Shown: in pieces, positions 16,188 to 24,778 of the stretch
Position numbering within the stretch: position 1 is the stretch's first letter
How the letters are laid out: each line of letters begins with the position of its first letter
NCBI GenBank assembly: GCA_902775025.1
Contig: CACYKP010000012.1
Coordinates: forward strand, 1 to 52,900
Direction: 5' to 3'
DNA length: 52,900 nt
DNA from: an uncultured bacterium
GTDB taxonomy: Bacteria; Cyanobacteriota; Vampirovibrionia; Gastranaerophilales; Gastranaerophilaceae
Made by a program: the position numbers and the translations under genes
Notes under the pieces: generated by a model
The model's input: the letters and a program-made list of their open reading frames with translations, nothing else
The model's database searches: none
Told to the model about the DNA's origin: nothing

Positions 16188-17142
16188 TTTTGCCTCCATT
16201 AAACAATAAATTTGCAATCTCATTCGCTATATTATAGTTTAAATTTTTATCTAGCCAAGCCCATTGACCATTAGGATTTATTTCAAAAAATATATATTCA
16301 CCATTGTCATCTATTGCTAAATCAATTGCACCAAATTCTAATTTAAATTCTTTTGTAAGTTGTATGCATAAATATTTTATTTTTTCTGGAAGTTCTGTGT
16401 ATTCAAATAACATCCCACAATTTTCAAGTTTGCGCCAATCGACTATATCTGGATTATCACATTTTATACTTGCACTAAAAACTTTATCACCAACCACTGT
16501 AACACGGATATCTTCGGACTTTTTTACCATTTTCTGAATATATATTGGAAATTTTGATTTGTTTGTTTGCAATGCCTCCTTGTTAATTTCATTTGTATAA
16601 ACAACCTTTATGTATTTGTTATTTTGTTCAACTAAACCAGTTTTTATAGGTTTTATTATGCAAGGCATGTGTTGTACGAAAGATAATTGAGATTCCTTTA
16701 TATTAGTTAATTGAGTAGGTGGAATACTAAAACCAAGATCTTTAGCTATTTGTAATTGTAACAATTTATTTTCTGCAATTTTAATATTGTCTGGCTTACT
16801 AATCCAAAACTTATCTTTTAAAACTGAATATATTCCCTCTAAAATGTAATATGATTCCTTATTAATAAATGATTTTTCATCTTTATTAAGATTAAATTCT
16901 ACTGCATTAGGTAACATAGGTCTTCTAAAATATACAGAAGATATGTCTTTTTTTAAATCAATTGTTTTATTTAGAATGGTATCTATTATTAAATATTTAT
17001 TTTTTTTTATATCAAAATCAATATTTATGCATGAAAATAAATCCTCTGTATTAAATCGATAAAAAGGATATCCCAATCGTTGTAATGCTATGATTACAAA
17101 ATCTGTTGTTAAGTCGCTTTTATTAGTAATTATTAGAATCAT
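16180..17142 (-). CDS. Graspetide-type ATP-grasp peptide ligase (MvdD/GwsG-like)
   Basis: A 320-residue ATP-grasp ligase of the family that makes ester or amide side-chain crosslinks in graspetide (omega-ester) RiPPs such as microviridins. Family features are YRFNTEDL near residue 30, VYFRRP (70-75), the SKPDNIKIAENKLLQL linker (116-130), CIIKPIKTG (161-169) in the ATP-binding site, DWRK (235-238), LEFGAIDLAID (268-278) and the metal-binding EINPNGQW (287-294). Length is typical. The start ATG lies immediately after the stop of the precursor gene, and its 3' end overlaps the membrane protein gene, so the three form a tight operon. The acceptor and donor residues would be Asp/Glu and Thr/Ser of the precursor cores. 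Confidence 0.88.
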   Translation of the reverse strand: MILIITNKSDLTTDFVIIALQRLGYPFYRFNTEDLFSCINIDFDIKKNKYLIIDTILNKTIDLKKDISSVYFRRPMLPNAVEFNLNKDEKSFINKESYYILEGIYSVLKDKFWISKPDNIKIAENKLLQLQIAKDLGFSIPPTQLTNIKESQLSFVQHMPCIIKPIKTGLVEQNNKYIKVVYTNEINKEALQTNKSKFPIYIQKMVKKSEDIRVTVVGDKVFSASIKCDNPDIVDWRKLENCGMLFEYTELPEKIKYLCIQLTKEFKLEFGAIDLAIDDNGEYIFFEINPNGQWAWLDKNLNYNIANEIANLLFNGGKNV

Positions 17143-17418
17143 CTAATTCATTTTCCATATTTCATCACCAGAATCAGAAAAACTTCGTGTCATTGTATCT
17201 AAATCTAGATAATAAAAAACATCATCGCCCGCATCACTACTTGAAGTTTCTGTTAAAGTATCTAAGTTCACAATATTATTATTAGACTTAATGAAAGGTT
17301 TGCCATTCATAGTATTATATGAATTTTTATGACAATATTTATACGGAGATTCCTTTTCTCTATTTTTAGTTTTTATTACATTATTCAATATTAAAGGTTT
17401 TTCTTTTGTTTTAGTCAT
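17143..17418 (-). CDS. Graspetide precursor peptide with two core repeats
   Basis: A 91-residue peptide encoded directly before the ligase. The N-terminal part (residues 1-50) is basic and serves as leader. The C-terminal part holds two similar cores: LDTLTETSSSDAGDDVF (52-68) and LDTMTRSFSDSGDEIW (73-88), consensus LDTxTxxSxSDxGD[DE][VI][FW]. Each core offers several Thr/Ser donors and Asp/Glu acceptors suited to macrolactone formation. This repeat pattern next to a MvdD-like ligase is the basis for the call; the core does not match the classical microviridin TxKxPSD motif and I do not recognise it as a named class. AAGGA precedes the ATG. The promoter must lie in the 137-base gap shared with the divergent STAND gene. 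Confidence 0.82.
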   Translation of the reverse strand: MTKTKEKPLILNNVIKTKNREKESPYKYCHKNSYNTMNGKPFIKSNNNIVNLDTLTETSSSDAGDDVFYYLDLDTMTRSFSDSGDEIWKMN

Positions 17419-17528
17419 TTTAGTATCCTTTTATAACTTATAAATATAACAATATCTTATCATAAAAATATTCTCACATCTTTATAACTATAAGAAACTA
17501 TATTGAAAATAAAAAATGAATTAACATA

Positions 17529-17537
17529 TGGTATAAT
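17529..17537 (+). promoter_or_regulatory. Extended -10 promoter of the STAND ATPase gene
   Basis: TGGTATAAT is an extended -10 (TG-n-TATAAT) placed 18 bases before ATG 17556, with AAGGAG between. No consensus -35 lies at 17 bases, which extended -10 promoters can do without. The 137-base gap is shared with the divergent graspetide operon, so the two units could be co-regulated. Confidence 0.6.
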
Positions 17538-17555
17538 ATCTTAAAAGGAGTAATT

Positions 17556-20500
17556 ATGGCATTAGCTGGTGGATCAGCAGATAAAACAGGGAATGTATAT
17601 GAATCATATTGGACTATTGCAGAAATTTGCCATCTAATCCAAAATGAAGACGATTCTGCATATATATATTTTGAAAAGCCAGGTGAGGGAAAAGATGGCT
17701 TTGAATATGTTGTAGAAAAACAAAATCAAAAATTTTATGCTCAGGTTAAGAATTACGATAAAAACTATTGGACAATAGCTGATTTAAAAAGTAGTAATAT
17801 AATTGAAAATTTTGTAAAAAAAATAGATAGCGATCCTAGCTCCAAATGCGTGTTCTACACATCCTGTAATACTGAATTAAATGAGATTATTGATAGAGTA
17901 AGTCGGGCTACGGATTTAAGTACTTTTTATAATTCTATGGTTACATCAAAAAAAGATGTTATAGAAAAAATTCATCAATGTTTAGTTAGTGTAAAGTTTA
18001 GTAATTATGACAGAAGTGATGAGGAAAAATTCAACGAACTTTTAAAAAGCTATACATATAATTTACTAAGGCATATAGAGATTCATATAAAAGATAAAAT
18101 AACTTTGGAAGAAGATTGTAAATCATTAGTAAAAAATATATTTTTAACTACGGATTCTGATTCTATATGCAAAGAATTATTTAATTTTTCACAAGAAAAC
18201 TATAATAAAAAATATACAAAATTAGAGCTTATTCGTTACTTAAAAGAAAACAAAGGTTATACATTTAACAATCTAAATATAAATACATCGCTTATTTCAA
18301 AAATAGAAGAGTTAAACAATAATTACATTAATAATGTTTCTGTCTTTTATGAAAAATATAAAATCACAAGAGAAGAAACATATAGTATATATAATGCAAT
18401 TACAGAAAAAGAGAGAAAATATCTATTTTTGTTAGGTTCTGCCGGTAGTGGCAAAAGTATTATTTTAAAAGAAGTTGCTCAAAAAGCTAAAGAAGATGGA
18501 TGTGTAATAATACCTATTGATGTAAGGCTATATGAAGGATTTAATAATTCTGAAGAACTAGGAGAATGTTTATATAATTGTAGAATTTCTCCTGTTGATG
18601 TTTTAGCTAATCTTTCGTGTGGAAAAACAGCACTATTAATAATTGATCAATTAGATTCATTAAGTTCTGTCTCCGGGCGAAGTTTAAATAAATGGAATGT
18701 AATAGAAAATTTATTACAAAGAATTAGTAATTATCCCAATATAAAAGTTCTAATCGCTTGTAGAAGTTTTGACTTAGATAGAGATTCCCGATTTAAAGAA
18801 TTTGCTAAAAAAAATGAAAATCTAGTTAAAAAAACTTTTATAACTAACTTATCAAACGCAGTAGTAAAAGAATCTCTTTTAAAACTTGGGGTAAACAAGG
18901 ATCGTATAAATGACAGTTTAATAAAGTTATTTTCTATTCCGTTACATTTACAAATGCTCTTTGCAGTAGCAGAGTTAAAAAATATTAAAAATTTAAATTA
19001 CCAAAGCAGATTAGACATATTTAATGAATTCTGGGATGCAAAAAAGAATATTGTTGGAAATGATTCTTGGCAAAAAGTAATTTTAGTAATGCTGAATTAT
19101 TTAAATAGTCATAAAAAACTAACTGCTCCAGTATGTATATTCGATTCAGTTATGGATTCTCTGGAAAAACTGATTTCAGAAGGTGTTCTAACAAAAGAAG
19201 AACAAAATATTATGTTTTTTCATGAAACTTTTTATGATTACTGTTTTGCAAGAAATTTGGCATCTAATCAAGATATTACATTATTGCAATTTATTTTAGA
19301 TAGCAATCAAAACTTATTTATACGTTCTAATGTAAGACAAACATTGGAATATTTGAGATATGCTGATTTTGAAAGATATATCTCAGAATTAAATAACATA
19401 TTAAACAATGACAATGTAAGAATTCATATAAAAACTCTTATCTTGGAATTACTATTAAGCTTTGACAAATTAAACAATCAAGAAATACAAATTTTAATTG
19501 ATTTAAAAGGACCTCTTAAAAAAATTATATTTGATAGGAACGAATATAAACAAGCCGAATTTATCATTAAATATAATACTGGTGAATATGAAAAAGAAAT
19601 TAATAGTCAAAAAGACGATATTTTTAACAATGCTGCATATTTACTATATATATGTTCAGAAAAGTATATAAATGAAGTAAATAGTGTTATAGAAAAATTA
19701 AATGAAGCAACATTAGAAAAAATACTATTAGCTGGCTATCCTAATACAATGTCTCGTATATTATTTTCACAGTTTCTATACAAAAATGACAAATTATACA
19801 AACTATTAATTAAACTTTTAAAAGATAATAAGATTCATATAAAATCTCTTTGGGGACATTTACAATATGTAATGTCAGATTTTATCACTTTAGAACAAGT
19901 TTTTGATTTGTTTGAAATTTTGTTAATAAATTCTATTGAAAATTATGTGAATAATAAAGAGTCATACAGCAGAACAAAAGATTTGGACATTCATAACTTG
20001 GATGAATATATTAAAAAAGCTCCATTGCAGTTTTTAAATATAAATTTCAAACACTTAGTTAATGGCATGTTAAAATCAGGAACATACGAGTATCAAAATT
20101 TAATTTTTGACCACCTATGTTCATTTAGAACTTATGGTTATGAGGATAATTATATTCAAATATTCAGACTTGCATTCAGAACATTAGCAGAAGAAAGTCC
20201 AGATAAATATATTAATTTTATAAATGAATACTTAACAACAAGACAAGAATCAATACTGTATTTTATATTAGATAGTTTTAATTATTTACCATCAGATTAT
20301 GCTGATTTTGTAATTAGCTTTATTATAAATAATTTTGATATTTATAAATTTGGTTATAGTTCTGATTTGATGTATTTAACCCAACTTCTTATAAATAAAT
20401 TTACTAAATTTTGTAACCTTGAAAATTTAAATAACTTAATATCTATAATATTAAATTATAAATCGGATGATGAAATTAAACGTTTTATAGAATTAAAGAA

Positions 20501-22061
20501 AGAATATAAGGACAAAATAACAGGTGGACCTATATTTTATACCCAAGCACATTTACTAGGTGCTATTGATGATGAAAGGCTGTATTTATATCCCAATGCT
20601 AATCAAAAACTATGCGAATTTAAACGTAAATTTAAAAAAGATAATTTTATAGAAGAACCCTTTGGAATTAAAGGTGGCTTGGTCATGTCTCCAATTTCTA
20701 AAGATATAGGGATGAAAATGACACTATCACAATGGGAAAGGGCTATATACAAATATAATTCACCAAATCCTAAAGATGTATGTATCGGTGGAGCTATTGA
20801 ATTATCAAGAGTTTTAGAAGAAGTCGTGAAACAAAGACCATTAGAATTTATAAATTTTATTTTCGATATAAAAATAGAAAAAGTATTCCCATACTATATA
20901 AAATCTATCCTTTCTGGATTAGCTTCTTTGGAAGGACATTATGAAGAAAAAGAAAATTTAATAAAATATTGTTTTGCTCTTGATGATAAGGAATTTACTG
21001 GTAGCATAATAACTTTGCTAGGTTCGTATATAGATGATACCGGTGTTCATTTGTCACAATATGATATTGATTTGATTACTAAATATATTATTAATCCTGA
21101 ATACAATAATGAATGGGATAATAGTGATGATATTGATATGATTTCAATAAATTGTAACAATGGTAGTGCATTATGGCTATTACATAAAATATTATGTAAA
21201 GATATAAGTTATAAAAAAACATTTAGTACAATTATTGATAATATTGATGATTATTCTATGGCAACAAGAGTGGCTTGTATAATCCCTCTCTATCCTCTGT
21301 ATAATGACTCAAAAGAATATGCATTAAGTATATTACAAAAAATTATAGTTAAAGATCCATTTATATTAAAATCAAATTATGTCAGAGAATTCATAATTGA
21401 TACTGCACGATCTGAAAATTTTAATTTTTATAACAATTTACTAAATAACATTCAACTAGATGAAAACTATTATAAAAGACTTGTTTCTGGTATTTTTACA
21501 AGGTATGGCTTGGAAATGGAAAAAACCCAAAATATTGCGTTAAAATATATTGAATCTGATGATAATGATATAAGGCAAGAAGCTGCACGTGTTTTTTCAC
21601 AATATGCTCAAATGAATGATGTTGTATCTACTAGATTTTATCAAGAAAATTTTGAAAAATTAGTTAATGGTAAAGAGATAAAAGTGTCACAGGAATGTTT
21701 GCATTTTATTTATCACATAAATAATATCAGTGAATTATTTGATAGTCCATTATTTAATATCATTCTTAATTCTAAAACTCTATTTTCTGATACACACATA
21801 TTTTATACAATTAATGAAAAACCTTTTGACAAAAACTATCTTAAACAGTATAAAGCAATTATTTATAAATATATTGATTTGAAGAACAAAAATTTACAAG
21901 ATAATGAAACTTCATATGAAATAGGTAAATTATTTGACATTATTTTAAAAGTTTACGAATATGAAGAAGATAGTGAAATTCTAGATCTAATAGATAGCTT
22001 TTTACAGGTTCCTGTTGCTGTTTATCATGATTTATTTAAAAATTTTGAAAGAGCTTTTTAA
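17556..22061 (+). CDS. Large nuclease-STAND/NACHT-like ATPase, probable anti-phage protein
   Basis: A 1501-residue protein. The N-terminus starts GGSADKTGNVYESYWT and continues to EYVVEKQNQKFYAQVKNY (50-67), fitting a PD-(D/E)xK-type nuclease domain often found in front of STAND ATPases (E ... QVK core). A P-loop ATPase follows, Walker A GSAGSGKS (294-301), Walker B LLIIDQLD (about 360-367) and ACRSFDLDRD as sensor. The remaining 900 residues are alpha-helical repeat-like, the usual ligand-sensing region. In known systems (Avs, bNACHT) such proteins recognise a phage product, oligomerise and cut DNA, killing the infected cell. No separate partner gene is needed. Start has AAGGAG. Base composition is lower in GC than the core genes, as for acquired genes. 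It ends overlapping by 4 bases with the converging RhuM gene. Confidence 0.8.
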   Translation: MALAGGSADKTGNVYESYWTIAEICHLIQNEDDSAYIYFEKPGEGKDGFEYVVEKQNQKFYAQVKNYDKNYWTIADLKSSNIIENFVKKIDSDPSSKCVFYTSCNTELNEIIDRVSRATDLSTFYNSMVTSKKDVIEKIHQCLVSVKFSNYDRSDEEKFNELLKSYTYNLLRHIEIHIKDKITLEEDCKSLVKNIFLTTDSDSICKELFNFSQENYNKKYTKLELIRYLKENKGYTFNNLNINTSLISKIEELNNNYINNVSVFYEKYKITREETYSIYNAITEKERKYLFLLGSAGSGKSIILKEVAQKAKEDGCVIIPIDVRLYEGFNNSEELGECLYNCRISPVDVLANLSCGKTALLIIDQLDSLSSVSGRSLNKWNVIENLLQRISNYPNIKVLIACRSFDLDRDSRFKEFAKKNENLVKKTFITNLSNAVVKESLLKLGVNKDRINDSLIKLFSIPLHLQMLFAVAELKNIKNLNYQSRLDIFNEFWDAKKNIVGNDSWQKVILVMLNYLNSHKKLTAPVCIFDSVMDSLEKLISEGVLTKEEQNIMFFHETFYDYCFARNLASNQDITLLQFILDSNQNLFIRSNVRQTLEYLRYADFERYISELNNILNNDNVRIHIKTLILELLLSFDKLNNQEIQILIDLKGPLKKIIFDRNEYKQAEFIIKYNTGEYEKEINSQKDDIFNNAAYLLYICSEKYINEVNSVIEKLNEATLEKILLAGYPNTMSRILFSQFLYKNDKLYKLLIKLLKDNKIHIKSLWGHLQYVMSDFITLEQVFDLFEILLINSIENYVNNKESYSRTKDLDIHNLDEYIKKAPLQFLNINFKHLVNGMLKSGTYEYQNLIFDHLCSFRTYGYEDNYIQIFRLAFRTLAEESPDKYINFINEYLTTRQESILYFILDSFNYLPSDYADFVISFIINNFDIYKFGYSSDLMYLTQLLINKFTKFCNLENLNNLISIILNYKSDDEIKRFIELKKEYKDKITGGPIFYTQAHLLGAIDDERLYLYPNANQKLCEFKRKFKKDNFIEEPFGIKGGLVMSPISKDIGMKMTLSQWERAIYKYNSPNPKDVCIGGAIELSRVLEEVVKQRPLEFINFIFDIKIEKVFPYYIKSILSGLASLEGHYEEKENLIKYCFALDDKEFTGSIITLLGSYIDDTGVHLSQYDIDLITKYIINPEYNNEWDNSDDIDMISINCNNGSALWLLHKILCKDISYKKTFSTIIDNIDDYSMATRVACIIPLYPLYNDSKEYALSILQKIIVKDPFILKSNYVREFIIDTARSENFNFYNNLLNNIQLDENYYKRLVSGIFTRYGLEMEKTQNIALKYIESDDNDIRQEAARVFSQYAQMNDVVSTRFYQENFEKLVNGKEIKVSQECLHFIYHINNISELFDSPLFNIILNSKTLFSDTHIFYTINEKPFDKNYLKQYKAIIYKYIDLKNKNLQDNETSYEIGKLFDIILKVYEYEEDSEILDLIDSFLQVPVAVYHDLFKNFERAF

Positions 22062-23053
22062 ATTTTATTCAATACACTAACAACAATTTGTTTCATTACA
22101 TCCATTTCTTCGGGTTTGCTTTCTGCAATGAGAAGTGTTAAAGCAAAAAGAGTTCTGCTATCAATAATTGGCAAATTATCTTTATAAAGCATCTTATTTT
22201 TGTCCAAGAAGTATAAGAAACAGCTTGCTGCAATACGCTTATTACCATCTGAGAAGGAATGATTTTTTGTAATCAAATACAAAAGCATTGCAGCTTTTTC
22301 TTCTAATGTCGGATAGCAATCTTTGCCATCAAAGGTTTGATAAATTTGGTTTATAGAACTCGCAAAACTTTCGTCTTTCGGATTTGCAAAGACATCTGAT
22401 GCATATTCCGACTTCATTTTATCAATAAGAATTAAGTATTCTTTTTCAGATATTTTTACTGCCGGCTTCTGTGTACAACCTTTTTCATCTAACGTTTTAT
22501 GGTCAAAATTATCGAGCAAATCAAGCCCTTTTGCAAAATTGTCAAGAATTTTTGCAACATTTTGAGCATCATCAACGGTTTCTATTTGATTCTGAATACT
22601 GCGTGATAACAAGCTAATAGTTTGTTGTAAATTAATTATTTTGGCGTTTTGTGCTTTAAGCATTTTATTATTCAAAACATAGCCTTGCGTTAAATACTTT
22701 TTCAAAATATCTGTTGCCCACTTACGGAATTTTGTAGCAGTTTTAGATTTAATTCTGTATCCTACCGATAAAATCATATCCAGATTATAATGCGTTATAT
22801 TCCTTGAAACTGTTCTCTTGCCTTCTTTTCGAACTATTAAGAAATCCTTAATAGTTCGATTTTGTTCAAGTTCTTCTTCATCATAAATATTTTTTATGTG
22901 CATATTTATGTTTGGAATAGTAGTTTCAAACAATTTTGCCATCATATCCTGCGTAAGCCAAATTGTTTCATCTTCAAGTTTTGTATCAAGTGATATGGTT
23001 CCATCTTCGCTTGTATAAATTACTATTTCACCCTTTTTATAATCTTCTGCCAT
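22058..23053 (-). CDS. RhuM-family protein with C-terminal Fic/Doc domain
   Basis: A 331-residue protein. The N-terminal half matches virulence RhuM (TSEDGTISLDTKLEDETIWLTQDMMAKLF, then ITHYNLDMILSVGYRIKSKTATKFRKWAT). The C-terminal third has a complete Fic motif, HSFSDGNKRIAAS (H-x-F-x-D-G-N-K-R), the AMP- or phospho-transfer active site of Fic/Doc toxins. An obvious inhibitory (S/T)xxxE(G/N) helix is not seen. These two-domain proteins are common on mobile and defence islands; function is poorly known and could be toxin or regulator. No adjacent antitoxin is evident. Translation starts at ATG 23053 with AGGAG upstream on the minus strand. Confidence 0.85.
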   Translation of the reverse strand: MAEDYKKGEIVIYTSEDGTISLDTKLEDETIWLTQDMMAKLFETTIPNINMHIKNIYDEEELEQNRTIKDFLIVRKEGKRTVSRNITHYNLDMILSVGYRIKSKTATKFRKWATDILKKYLTQGYVLNNKMLKAQNAKIINLQQTISLLSRSIQNQIETVDDAQNVAKILDNFAKGLDLLDNFDHKTLDEKGCTQKPAVKISEKEYLILIDKMKSEYASDVFANPKDESFASSINQIYQTFDGKDCYPTLEEKAAMLLYLITKNHSFSDGNKRIAASCFLYFLDKNKMLYKDNLPIIDSRTLFALTLLIAESKPEEMDVMKQIVVSVLNKI

Positions 23054-23229
23054 GCTAAAACTCCTATGTTTATTATACTTTAAATTTGCATGATTTGTAA
23101 AATATACTAAATTTTAAAAGATGTTTAATACTACTTTAAACACTTTTTAAACTGCGTTTAAATTTTGTGTCGGAATGATACAAAATTTTGACTTTACACT
23201 TGATGTTTCCCCAAACCCAATCGATTAAT

Positions 23230-23247
23230 GTTCCTGATGAAAGGAAC
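23230..23247 (+). promoter_or_regulatory. Hairpin masking a ribosome binding site
   Basis: GTTCCT (23230-23235) pairs perfectly with AGGAAC (23242-23247) around loop GATGAA. The right arm contains the purine-rich Shine-Dalgarno sequence for ATG 23253, so folding would hide it. This could reduce or regulate translation of the small ORF. Confidence 0.4.
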
Positions 23248-23252
23248 ATAAT

Positions 23253-23453
23253 ATGGTTGAAAAAGATTATATGCTGTATGGCACAAAGATTTTGAACTTA
23301 AAAACACAGGAAATTGGCTTGTTAATATGCTTATGGAAAAACAAATATGCTGATAAAACTGTAGACTTCGCAACCTGCGTTGATAAAACAGGCAAACGAT
23401 ACAATATTGAACTTGATAATATCAGAGGGTTTGAAGATGATTTTGAAAAATAA
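23253..23453 (+). CDS. Small hypothetical protein
   Basis: A 66-residue protein (start MVEKDYMLYG) with a good AAGGAA site upstream of ATG 23253. The sequence suggests a small beta-rich fold (YGTKILNLKTQEIGLLICLWKN) with two cysteines and no membrane segment. I do not recognise the family. Its 3' end overlaps the next small ORF by 17 bases, so the two are likely co-translated. It lies between a Fic-domain gene and a recombinase gene, a place where small toxin-antitoxin or modulator genes are common, but nothing proves such a role. Confidence 0.55.
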   Translation: MVEKDYMLYGTKILNLKTQEIGLLICLWKNKYADKTVDFATCVDKTGKRYNIELDNIRGFEDDFEK

Positions 23454-23670
23454 ATTAACTCGTGAAACTTTGGATATTCCGTATTTTGAATTCCGGAAGA
23501 AATTCGCAAAAGAGATTCAGGATGCGTTTGAAAGTTATCGCAAAACACAATTAAATAAGTACTCTTGGAACTTCAAAGATGACAACTCTTTGGAGTTTAA
23601 TTTTTATTTTGAGCTTCAATGGAACTTCAATCATTTTGGGACTTCCGTATGGTTTATCGAAAAAATGTAG
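23437..23670 (+). CDS. Small hypothetical protein overlapping the previous one
   Basis: A 77-residue, charged protein (start MILKNKLTRETLD) reading in another frame from ATG 23437, 17 bases before the end of the upstream ORF. A GAGGG lies about 8 bases upstream. The C-terminal half is aromatic-rich (SLEFNFYFELQWNFNHFGTSVWFIEKM). No family recognised and no membrane segment. Overlap suggests the two proteins may act as a pair. Confidence 0.5.
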   Translation: MILKNKLTRETLDIPYFEFRKKFAKEIQDAFESYRKTQLNKYSWNFKDDNSLEFNFYFELQWNFNHFGTSVWFIEKM

Positions 23671-23736
23671 AAAAAATAATGAGAAAAATGGACGAAAATA
23701 TACGATTTTTAGGTAAGTATAAAACTGTTAGTCATA

Positions 23737-23791
23737 AACAGGAAAAATATCTTAATATTTGTATTTTTTTAATATATTTTCCTGTTATAAT
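23737..23791 (+). promoter_or_regulatory. Recombinase promoter with flanking inverted repeat
   Basis: An extended -10, TGTTATAAT (23783-23791), lies 17 bases before ATG 23809. The 10-base arms AACAGGAAAA (23737-23746) and TTTTCCTGTT (23777-23786) form a perfect inverted repeat whose right arm overlaps the -10. This is the typical position of an operator or of a self-binding recombinase site, so the recombinase may control its own gene. Confidence 0.5.
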
Positions 23792-23808
23792 AAGAAAGGA
23801 GAATTAAG

Positions 23809-24348
23809 ATGGCAACAGTAGAACCGATTAGAGACATTAATGACTTGAAAAAAGTCGAGAATGTCTTATCTAAGAATGAAAGAGATTTATTGTTTTTCAC
23901 AGTAGGCACAAATTGCGGATTAAGAATTTCAGATATTCTATCCTTAAATGTAGGTGATGTTCGCGGAAAATCACACATACAGCTTATTGAGAAAAAGACC
24001 GGAAAATTTAAAAAGTTCCCGATTAATGCAAAATTAAAACCCATGTTTGAAGAATTTACAAAAGGTAAAAAGGCTGATGAGCCTTTATTTAAAACAATTT
24101 TCAGGCATAGGCTCGAAAGAGTTGCAGCATATTATATTATTAAGAATGCATGTGAAGAAGCGGGAATTGAAGAAAGGGTCGGCACGCATACTATGCGAAA
24201 AACTTTTGGGTATCATCATTATCAAAAATTTAAGGATGTCGCGATGCTTCAGAAAATGTTCAACCATTCAAGTCCTCAAATCACATTGAGATACATAGGA
24301 ATAGAGCAAGACCAAATAGAAGAGAGCTATTCAAACTTTATATTATAG
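23809..24348 (+). CDS. Minimal tyrosine recombinase (catalytic domain only)
   Basis: A 179-residue site-specific recombinase consisting only of the catalytic domain; the N-terminal core-binding domain of XerC/D or phage integrases is absent. All active-site residues are present: Arg39 in GLRISD, Lys in the EKKTGK hairpin (about 63-66), His127-x-x-Arg130 in HTMRKT, His153 in FNHSS and nucleophile Tyr162 in LRYIG. Such short forms resemble the FimB/FimE-type invertases that flip promoters of surface structures. AAGGAG precedes ATG 23809. It lies directly upstream of a 430-base gap containing two sets of inverted repeats, and then of a degenerate paralogue plus the polysaccharide operon. This strongly suggests a DNA-inversion role. 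Confidence 0.85.
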   Translation: MATVEPIRDINDLKKVENVLSKNERDLLFFTVGTNCGLRISDILSLNVGDVRGKSHIQLIEKKTGKFKKFPINAKLKPMFEEFTKGKKADEPLFKTIFRHRLERVAAYYIIKNACEEAGIEERVGTHTMRKTFGYHHYQKFKDVAMLQKMFNHSSPQITLRYIGIEQDQIEESYSNFIL

Positions 24349-24369
24349 CAAAACACTTACTATCAAAGG

Positions 24370-24638
24370 AGAACATTACATTTTATTTCTTATAACACTT
24401 TATACATAATGTAATGAGACCACTCCGTAATTAAATTTTAACACAAATTTTTTATTTTAACATTTAAGTTAAATTAAGTTAAGCAATTTTATTAAAAATA
24501 AATCGGCTTTTTAAAAATAATTATTCAAAATCTCTTTATATTTTATACAAAAAGTTAAGAGATTAAATTCGTTTGCCTAAATACATAATAACATAAACAT
24601 TTTTGCAAAAAGATATTTATTAAAAAATGTAATGTTCT
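24370..24638. repeat. 15-bp perfect inverted repeat pair
   Basis: AGAACATTACATTTT (24370-24384) recurs exactly in inverted orientation at 24624-24638, framing 239 bases. The left copy starts 22 bases after the recombinase stop. A related shorter palindromic partner (AATGTAATG, 24408-24416) lies close to the left copy. The pair overlaps the 36-bp sites listed separately. It may be a second recombination or regulator site. Confidence 0.65.
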
Positions 24639-24728
24639 TTTATTTTTATTTAAATTTTATGCCCTGAAATGCCGTCAAAGTTTGAATTATAAAATCTCTT
24701 TACTTTTTGTATATAAAGTCATGAGATT
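24529..24728. repeat. Candidate invertible element bounded by 36-bp inverted sites
   Basis: Two 36-base sites, 24529-24564 and 24693-24728, each begin AATCTC and end GAGATT (an internal palindrome, as in recombinase sites). Compared in opposite orientation they agree at 30 of 36 positions, with 20 of 21 in the TTTTTGTATA-containing half. They frame 128 bases of non-coding DNA. On the minus strand within that segment, TTGACG (24678-24673) and TTTAAA 18 bases further form a possible promoter pointing away from the polysaccharide operon; inversion would point it toward the operon. Position between an intact and a degenerate tyrosine recombinase supports a phase-variation switch. The flipping is inference. 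Confidence 0.6.
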
Positions 24729-24778
24729 TGCCCGCGAATCAAGAATATACAACTACTGCAGAGTCGAGGAATATATCT

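Noticed and set aside
15387..16223. Longer start of the membrane protein at 16223
   Set aside because: ATG 16187 has GGAGG at the right distance; the longer form would overlap the ligase gene by 44 bases.
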